Assembly: GCA_002256145.1 (NCBI GenBank)
Contig: NKIP01000032.1
Location: forward strand, 1 to 40,033
Length of the DNA stretch: 40,033 nucleotides
Direction: 5' to 3'
From: Comamonadaceae bacterium PBBC1
GTDB lineage: Bacteria; Pseudomonadota; Gammaproteobacteria; Burkholderiales; Burkholderiaceae_C
A program made the translations under genes and the position numbers. Below are positions 36,101 through 40,033 of this stretch, piece by piece. The notes beneath the pieces are model-generated. The model saw only the letters and a program-made list of their open reading frames with translations, made no database searches and was not told where the DNA came from. The number at the start of each line of letters is the position of its first letter. Position 1 is the first letter of the stretch.

Positions 36101-37640
36101 CAAGGTGTATTTGGATGGCAACTACAGTGACTATGCTGCCTCCCTCTCAGGCTCAGTGATGACTCTGGTGCGCGGCAGCGGCGATACCCAAGAGATGGTC
36201 CGTGTCACGCGCAGCACCAACTTGGCCAGCAGCGACGTACTGGTGTTTGCCAACGGCAGCGTGAGCACCTGGAACCTCTACAGCCTGCTGAGCGCTGGCA
36301 CCGCCTTGCCTGCGCTGGGAACAGAGACCAGCACCGCCCCGCTGGCACCGGCAGCTGCGGGCAGCACCCTGTCAGCCAGCATCAAAGCCTTTGCAATTGA
36401 CAGCACTGGGGAGGTCTTTGCCCCAAGCAAGCCCGGCGTCAACTTCACCGCGGTGGGCAGTGTTGGCGTGGACAGCGTCTACGTGGGCAGCGGCAGCACG
36501 GTGGACGCCACCTTGCTGGGCTCAAGCAGCGACCTGGTCTACTTTAGGGGCACCTGGGCAGACTACAGCAAGACCGTGGCCGGTAGCGTCATCACCTTTA
36601 GCCGCAGTATCGACGGCGCGCAGGAGTCGGTGCGGGTGGTGGGCGGCAATGCTGCGCTCAACGACAAGCTGGTGTTTGCAGATGGTGCGGTCATGTCATC
36701 AAACGCCAAAACTGCGCTTGCCATCAACACCGGTGTGGCCATCAACACCATCACCACCTTTGACGCAAACACCACCACACCGGGCCTCAACCCCACACTG
36801 CTGGGCAGTGCTCTGGACAACGTGAGCAACTTTGATGTCAGCTCTAACCTGGTGCTCAATTACAGCGAAAGCGTCACGGCGGTATCGGGCAAGTTCATCC
36901 GCATCGTCAATGATGGCAATGGCGGCACAGTGACAGGCTTTAGAGGTGAGAGCAGCACACATACCCTGAGCATTGCGGCCAACGACACAAGCCAAGTGAG
37001 CATCATCGGCGGGAGGGTCACCTTGAACCCCACGTTCGATCTGGACCTGGCCAACAACTATCACATTGAAATTGACGCCGGTGCCTTTGTGGGGGCCACA
37101 TCGAACCTGGCCAGCGCCGCTTACGACGGCAATGCCAGCCTGAACTTCCAAACCGTCACGCCCGGCACCACGGCACTGGCCAATGCAGCGGCGTCGCAGA
37201 AGATGGCCGCAGACGGCAGCATGACGGTGAGCTACCAGTGGCTCGATATTGAGGGGATTGGCTCGCCGTCGGGCAGTGCTACTGCGCTGGACCTGTCGGG
37301 TGGCAACTACTCGCTCGTGGCCAAGGACTACGACACAGCGGGCGGTAATGCGGATAGTGGCTATGACGGCATACAAGTGGGTGACCTGAACGTGGCGCTC
37401 ATCAAGTTTGGGCTGGGCGATCTGATTTACATCGACGACCAGGGTAATAACCTCAATGTGCTGAATGATCTAACGCTCACAGCTGTGTTGGACCAGGGCG
37501 TAGCCCCGACGCCCATCCAGTTCGCCGGTACCAGCTTGGGCGGCTTCATGCAGGTTAGCCTGTTGAACAGTACCGTCAGCTTTGACTCAATCAATGTATT
37601 GAACCAACTGGTCGGCGGCACAGCGGTTATTTCGGCTTGA
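30174..37640 (+). CDS. Giant DUF4347 / Ig-like repeat protein, probable secreted adhesin
   Basis: This 2488-residue protein begins with a DUF4347 domain (about 4-160; FFFIDSRVENYQAF, IHIISHGAEESLTLG, IQIYGCNVAQGAKGEQF). Five SbsA/Big_5-type Ig repeats follow (about 184-291, 458-567, 832-943, 1098-1205, 1370-1478), each starting APTVTTFSPADEATAV or close to it. Between them are a twice-present ~160-residue module (292-455, 1206-1366) with an EF-hand-like loop DINGDGLSTSAD at 324-335, a jelly-roll-like part (567-741) and a Big_12-like Ig (742-829). A VCBS/cadherin-like part (1706-1820) and two related ~120-residue repeats (1920-2186) lie near the C-terminus. There is no Sec signal. DUF4347 proteins are generally exported by type I systems, but none is encoded here. 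Surface adhesion is inferred. Confidence 0.88.
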   Translation: MALQNFFFIDSRVENYQAFVAGLQATDTWVLLEADQEGLGQMVQALGGVKDLASIHIISHGAEESLTLGSTVLNLETLRNHQLQLAAIGASLNALGDIQIYGCNVAQGAKGEQFVQAIAQLTQADVAASKDLTGAAAAGGNWTLEYAVGQIDTSVLVNTNYSNTLEITTNAAGTTPSISIDTTVPTVTTFSPADEATAVAVGADIVLTFNEAIQRGAGSILLKTAAGTTVATYDAATSSNLSISGNTLTINPSLDLASMTGYSVVLASGTVKDLAGNLYAGTSDYNFTTSASPSMLSLGTVAGVDLNLIHSYTSANGKTYYLLDINGDGLSTSADFIGHDKTDLLFNGGGDTYDTQPNGAVAGVDDARTLLVGGYTLVLPTNAEIFALRTALNYTFPTGWQPLDYDSPNIPSASRVSNNVHYNVSFKSTNIYTNLYDGYGYNGSLFLQVLGEAADTTAPTVTTFSPADEATAVAVGADIVLTFNEAIKAGTGNLVLTNTANAGDTRTISVSDASQVSFADSKVTVNPTSNLLWDAHYALTMSAGVVQDLTGNAYTGISSATTLNFSTALNSYQGRLYVSGDDSYEVYVNGTFVGQDNGDGFPTAENWLLNLHEGKNVIAIIGRNNANGTHPGAVIAELAVGTQRIVSDASWSLSKTLSTGWNAEEFSTSNWSGALVYGDISSSVWWNRGPGDSSGVSIEQSGFPTDSSAQWIWSDGFTTDATVYFRKEFTLPSGAVAPTLAITSNVSAVTAGETATITFTFSEAPTGFDASDISVIGGTLGAISGTGLTRTATFTPTANTASGNASITVASGSYTDAAGYIGAAGTTPSISIDTTAPTVTTFSPADEATAVAVGADIVLTFNEAIQCGAGSILLKTAAGTTVATYDAATSSNLSISGKTLTINPSLDLMQGTVYKVEMSSGSIKDLAGNGFAGATDYNFMTAANGATVELHLRALIDGRDRLIVDDGKLRWEHFDNVVVGWWNGTAYVNEPTYVDVLVDGSTVASYSWVPTWPTLSPDPLRSYGLSSVLDLSEFGDFSKDATTTLTRTSARNSVNVVQLASSDNQWASITEFDDNPQGASAWYDVKLTFSKQVDYGAPTVTTFSPADEATAVDVGADIVLTFNEAIQRGTGSILLKTAAGTTVATYDAATSSNLSISGNTLTINPALDLATMTGYSVVLASGTVKDLAGNLYAGTSDYNFTTSASPSMLSLGTVAGVDLNLIHSYTSATGKTYYLLDINGDGESTSADFIGHDKTDLLFNGGEDTYDTQPNGAVAGVDDARTLLVGGYTLVLPTNDEIFALRTALNYTFPTGWQPLDYDSPNIASASRVSNNVHYNVSFKSTNIYTNLYDGYGYNGSLFLQVLGEAADTTAPTVTTFSPADEATAVAVGADIVLTFNEAIQRGAGSIVLKTAAGSTVATYDAATSSNLSISGNTLTINPTLDLASMTGYSMVLASGTVKDLAGNLYAGTSDYNFTTSASTAEKIYGAVTAQLAYSGDTPVVYEAWSQRSSMPLTRETLTWNEGRSITDKVTIRYSDYSLAGIHFDIASGAALELAGMTVDVQGWIAPWMGFSFTYEQTAQSVIITKAWAADYSSDLPTVAAVNEPGPYITQAMNSLPIGEVSLVGKNTPGTTLTLTENITDAEGISLKRYFWEGSKAVEGLSYTLSNTDVGQYVSAWVEYTDNEGQTQRVRSELMMVVATPSNAPPVLVTPAAITYTDTAGNDTFANKTGNLSATDADNDTLTYGVSGGTVANGISSMVGTYGTLSVNTSTGAYTFAPNDAAIEGIKTNTSETFTTTVGDGTSSANATLSLNLSGANDTPTGTVTISGTATQGQTLTAANTLADLDGLGTISYQWLADGLAIGGATGSTLTLGLAQVGKAISVRAGYTDNSGTAESLSSSPTDVIAVVSPPTFPTLTSKYFVLSGSGANFTDYLLNAGSLNLQGQAFSQAGTTGVDAIRVRAGTAVDFTLSGASADKVYLDGNYSDYAASLSGSVMTLVRGSGDTQEMVRVTRSTNLASSDVLVFANGSVSTWNLYSLLSAGTALPALGTETSTAPLAPAAAGSTLSASIKAFAIDSTGEVFAPSKPGVNFTAVGSVGVDSVYVGSGSTVDATLLGSSSDLVYFRGTWADYSKTVAGSVITFSRSIDGAQESVRVVGGNAALNDKLVFADGAVMSSNAKTALAINTGVAINTITTFDANTTTPGLNPTLLGSALDNVSNFDVSSNLVLNYSESVTAVSGKFIRIVNDGNGGTVTGFRGESSTHTLSIAANDTSQVSIIGGRVTLNPTFDLDLANNYHIEIDAGAFVGATSNLASAAYDGNASLNFQTVTPGTTALANAAASQKMAADGSMTVSYQWLDIEGIGSPSGSATALDLSGGNYSLVAKDYDTAGGNADSGYDGIQVGDLNVALIKFGLGDLIYIDDQGNNLNVLNDLTLTAVLDQGVAPTPIQFAGTSLGGFMQVSLLNSTVSFDSINVLNQLVGGTAVISA
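30727..31629 (+). repeat. Internal duplication of the giant gene, copy 1
   Basis: This block encodes one Ig-like repeat, the ~160-residue calcium-loop module and the start of the next Ig-like repeat. It matches 33466-34368 base for base apart from scattered substitutions, with a constant offset of 2739 bases and no gaps in the parts I compared (for example TCCGCTTCCC at 31041 and 33780, CCGCTGACAC at 31531 and 34270). Confidence 0.9.
33466..34368 (+). repeat. Internal duplication of the giant gene, copy 2
   Basis: Second copy of the block at 30727-31629, clearly above 90% identical by eye. The offset of 2739 is 913 codons, so exchange between the copies would keep the reading frame. Confidence 0.9.
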
Positions 37641-37806
37641 GCCAGCTTGAAGAAGAACACGGCACAGCTGACGACCTTGTTTGCATTGTTAAACCTTTGG
37701 AAGATGCGCGGAAAATTGATGTAAATGCAGGGATGAGTGCGCCTGAAAACGAGGCAAAGTGCTTGAAAGGGTAAAAAAGCCAAAGAGATGAAGCCAAGAG
37801 CGGCGG
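37641..37806. other. Gap after the giant gene with an IS5-type 3' end fragment
   Basis: No gene is supported. GGATGAGTGCGCCTGAAAAC (from 37731) followed by GAGGCAAAG resembles the bases just after the transposase gene in copy B (GCATGAGTGCGCCTGCAGAG from 38521, then CGGGCAAAG). It therefore looks like the 3' end of a third IS5-type copy, directly before the truncated copy B. No convincing terminator for the giant gene was found. Confidence 0.5.
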
Positions 37807-38526
37807 TTTGCCCACCTGGATGCAGGCATGAGCCGTCTGCCCCACGAGAGCACCATCTTGCAGTTTCGTCACATGCTCCAAGCGCATGGTTTAGGGCAGC
37901 AGATTTTGGCTACCGTCAACGCCAAACTGATTGATCGTGACCTGATGCTCAAGACAGGCACGGTGTTGGACGCGAAGCTGATTGCTGGACCCAGCTCAAC
38001 CAAGAACGACAAGGGTGGGCGAGAGCCAGAGATGCATCAAACCAAGAAGTGCAACCAGTGTCACTTTGGCATGAAGGCCCACATTGGCGTGGATGCTGAA
38101 TCGGGCCTGGTGCACACCGTCACGACCACAGCTGCCAAGGCAGACAACGTGACGCAAGCACATGCGCTGCTGCACGTTGAGGAAGAGCTTGTGTTTGCCG
38201 ACTCGGGTTACCGGGGTGTAGAAAAGTGCGAAGAGATCAAGGAGCAGCACCCGTATGTGGATTGGCAAATAGCCATGATGTCGGATGAGCGCAAAGCGCT
38301 GAACAAAACCAAACCCAGCCATGCGCTGCGTGACAAGCTGGAAAAACTCAAGACCAGCGACCGGTTCAATGCGACGCATCCGTTTCAGGTGATCAAGTGC
38401 CAGTTCGTGCATCTCAAAACGCGATACCGGGGTTTGGCCAAGAACACCAGCCAGTTGCTGGTGATGTTTGCGCTTTCGAACTTGTGGATGGTGCGCAAAC
38501 GAATATTGCAGGGCGCGCAGGCATGA
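37807..38526 (+). pseudogene. IS5-family transposase, 5'-truncated copy B
   Basis: The frame is open from FAHLDAGMSRL (37807) to the stop at 38526, but the N-terminal ~85 residues of the transposase are missing, and sequence before 37807 is unrelated to copy A. The first aspartate (LDAKLIAGP) and second (FADSGYRG) are kept. The third catalytic position, glutamate in the VEYPF of copy A, is threonine here (NATHPF). It should therefore be inactive even if expressed. It lies in the same orientation as copy A, about 9 kb away on the other side of the giant gene. Confidence 0.88.
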
Positions 38527-38557
38527 GTGCGCCTGCAGAGCGGGCAAAGGCCCTGAT

Positions 38558-38604
38558 GGCCAGTCCAAATTCCCCCACCCGTGGCCACCCCAAATTCCCC
38601 CAGG
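38558..38604. repeat. IS21-type terminal tandem repeats
   Basis: GGCCAGTCCAAATTCCCCCA (from 38558) and GGCCACCCCAAATTCCCCCA (from 38583) are two near-identical units 25 bases apart. Multiple end repeats of this kind are transposase-binding sites in IS21-family elements. Confidence 0.8.
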
Positions 38605-38617
38605 CAGCGCCTTCAGA

Positions 38618-39382
38618 TTATGACCCGTCAGCTTGGATGGCCAAGCGTGCTGCCGCCTCTTTGAGCCTGTAGCTCTTGTCCTCAAACTCCAACATCACGC
38701 AGCGGTGCATCAGCCTGTCCAAAATCGTGCTGGCCATCGTGGCATCCCCCAGATACTTGCCCCAGTCCTGCACCACCCGGTTCGATGTCACCACCAGGGC
38801 TCGGCGCAGCTTGTAGCGCTGGTGCACGATGGCCTGCAACGCCTCTGCTGCCTCCGCCGTGATCCGCCTGGCCAGAAACAAATCGTCCACGATCAGCAAA
38901 TCCGGCTTGACCCACTCTTTGAGCATGTTCGCCCTGTCTTGGCTGCCCGCCAGCGCATAACGCGCAAACTCGGTGTCCGTCTCCAAATACCGCACGTCAT
39001 AGCCCTGCAGCGTGGCCTGGTACGCCAGAGCCTTGGCCACATGGCTCTTGCCCGTGCCCGGCTTGCCCACGATCAAGGCATTGGCGCCTTGTGCGATGAA
39101 CTTCAATGTGTGCAACTCAAAACACGCGGCGCGGGGTATCTTGGGATTAAAGCGCCAGTCCAAATCCGCCAATGAAGCCTTCTCATCGAGTCCCGAGCGC
39201 TTGTAGCGGCGCTCCATCAGGACGGAGCTGCGCCGCTCCAACTCGTCTTGCAGCAAGGCGGCAAATGTCTCCAGAAACGGCTCTTGGCTGGCCTGGGCCT
39301 GCATCGCCCGGGTGGAAAGGGTTTGCTGCATGCCCGACAGGCGCAACTGACGCAAAGCGTTGTCGATCTCGGTCATGTTCAT
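38618..39382 (-). CDS. istB: IS21-family helper ATPase IstB
   Basis: This 254-residue AAA+ ATPase is the transposition helper of IS21-type elements. The N-terminal helical IstA-binding region (MNMTEIDNALRQLRLSGMQQ) is followed by the Walker A GKPGTGKS at 106-113 and Walker B LLIVDDL near 168. VTSNRVVQDWGKYLGD and the LDRLMHRC block with the arginine finger are typical of the C-terminal half. The length is normal, so it looks intact. Its start overlaps the istA stop by four bases (ATGA), the usual coupling in this family. Confidence 0.96.
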   Translation of the reverse strand: MNMTEIDNALRQLRLSGMQQTLSTRAMQAQASQEPFLETFAALLQDELERRSSVLMERRYKRSGLDEKASLADLDWRFNPKIPRAACFELHTLKFIAQGANALIVGKPGTGKSHVAKALAYQATLQGYDVRYLETDTEFARYALAGSQDRANMLKEWVKPDLLIVDDLFLARRITAEAAEALQAIVHQRYKLRRALVVTSNRVVQDWGKYLGDATMASTILDRLMHRCVMLEFEDKSYRLKEAAARLAIQADGS

Positions 39383-40033
39383 GCCTGGCCTCCTGCTTTC
39401 TCATCCATGGCCTTGGCCACCACAGCGCTGGCAACCAGGGCTGCGTGGGTGAACAAATCTGCATACTCGTCGGTCTGGCGGATCAGCTCGTGCTGCTGAA
39501 CCAAAGTGCCCTCAAGGGCCATGGTGTCGGCGTGCACTGCGCAGGCCATGTTGGATGCCTCGTCCATGGCCGCCATGGCATCGGCAAACAAGCGCTCGGC
39601 CAAGGCCTTGACATGTTTGTAGCTATAGACCCCTTGCGCCAAGGCTTGGGCACAGGCGCCGTCAATGCAAACAGCCGGGTAGCGTTTGGTCAAACCCACG
39701 ATGCCCCAAAGCTTTCTTTGGCCCACCCGACCTTCGGCTGCAAACATCAGCTCACACAGGCGACTGGCGTGCTCGCCAATTTCTTGGGCCTGGCCAAGGA
39801 TCAACCGCGTCTCGCGCGATGGGTTGAACACCCGCTCATCCGCAGGCAGCACCACCGAGCCTGGCCGCTCGGCTTTGGCATGTGTGCGCAGCAAAGCGCC
39901 TTGCACATCCCGGATCTCGATGCGCCGCTCAAAGATGCGCACCAGCACTTTGGAGCCGATGGCCGCAGGGCGTGCGGCGTAGCTGCTGTGATCGACCCGC
40001 ACGCAGCTGTCGTCGCACACGGTGCGCACGCCT
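39379..40033 (-). CDS. istA: IS21-family transposase IstA, C-terminal part (cut by window edge)
   Basis: The frame is open to the right edge, so only the C-terminal ~217 residues are seen. VRVDHSSYAARPAAIGSKV is the start of the C-terminal beta-barrel domain that follows the integrase core in IS21-family IstA proteins, and FERRIEIRD continues it. The DDE catalytic core lies outside the window, so activity cannot be judged. A GTG near 40029 is not the true start. Confidence 0.9.
   Translation of the reverse strand, partial: GVRTVCDDSCVRVDHSSYAARPAAIGSKVLVRIFERRIEIRDVQGALLRTHAKAERPGSVVLPADERVFNPSRETRLILGQAQEIGEHASRLCELMFAAEGRVGQRKLWGIVGLTKRYPAVCIDGACAQALAQGVYSYKHVKALAERLFADAMAAMDEASNMACAVHADTMALEGTLVQQHELIRQTDEYADLFTHAALVASAVVAKAMDEKAGGQA

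Larger units (their letters stand above)
38554..40033 (-). mobile_element. IS21-family insertion sequence, partial
   Basis: The istA-istB pair on the minus strand and tandem end repeats show an IS21-type element that runs past the right edge. The visible end lies just after the IS5 copy B, near TGATGGCC at 38554. The other end and the target-site duplication are not in the window, so the insertion point is approximate. Confidence 0.85.

Noticed and set aside
28726..38526. The two IS5-type copies as an active composite transposon carrying the giant gene
   Set aside because: Both transposase genes are broken and have lost catalytic residues, and no paired outer inverted repeats were found.

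Overview
The window looks like a chromosome segment of a GC-rich betaproteobacterium, most likely a member of Burkholderiales close to Comamonadaceae. This is inferred from the gene set and order (sulfite exporter, cysI, DUF934, cysH, cysD, cysN, fdxA), from mnmC next to yggX, and from REP-like hairpins; no rRNA or other marker was available. Nearly everything from 1 to 21.4 kb lies on the minus strand and reads leftwards.

Region 1 (1-12.2 kb) is a complete type III-B (Cmr) CRISPR interference locus. A CARF-plus-winged-helix protein gene comes first, followed by cmr1, cmr2 (cas10 with HD and GGDD), cmr3, cmr4, cmr5, cmr6, csx16, card1 (CARF plus PD-(D/E)XK nuclease), cas6 and a CRISPR array that runs off the left edge. 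The expected flow is that Cas6 makes crRNAs with an ATTAAGAC 5' handle, the Cmr complex recognises target RNA, Cas10 makes cyclic oligoadenylate, Card1 is switched on, Csx16 probably removes the messenger, and the CARF-winged-helix protein may turn the messenger into transcriptional control. No cas1 or cas2 is visible. A 12-bp palindrome upstream of the regulator gene, and a near copy upstream of cmr1, are candidate operators.

Region 2 (12.3-20.5 kb) holds a ferredoxin-NADP reductase, the 7Fe ferredoxin FdxA, and the assimilatory sulfate reduction cluster: TSUP exporter, cysI, DUF934, cysH (APS reductase type), cysD, cysN. Every wide gap of this cluster holds a REP-like hairpin. Region 3 (20.5-28.5 kb) is housekeeping and accessory metabolism: an EamA exporter, a solitary branched-chain amino acid-type binding protein, a SPOR-domain membrane protein, MnmC with a decayed methyltransferase half, YggX, Fpr, DsbB and a YedK/HMCES-type SRAP protein.

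Region 4 (28.5-40 kb) is accessory DNA. A dead IS5-type transposase gene, a 12-unit 9-bp tandem repeat, and a 2488-residue DUF4347/Ig-like surface or secreted protein are followed by a second broken IS5-type copy and by an IS21-type element (istB complete, istA running off the right edge). The giant gene contains a ~0.9 kb near-identical direct duplication spaced exactly 2739 bp (913 codons) apart, so recombination would remove it in frame.
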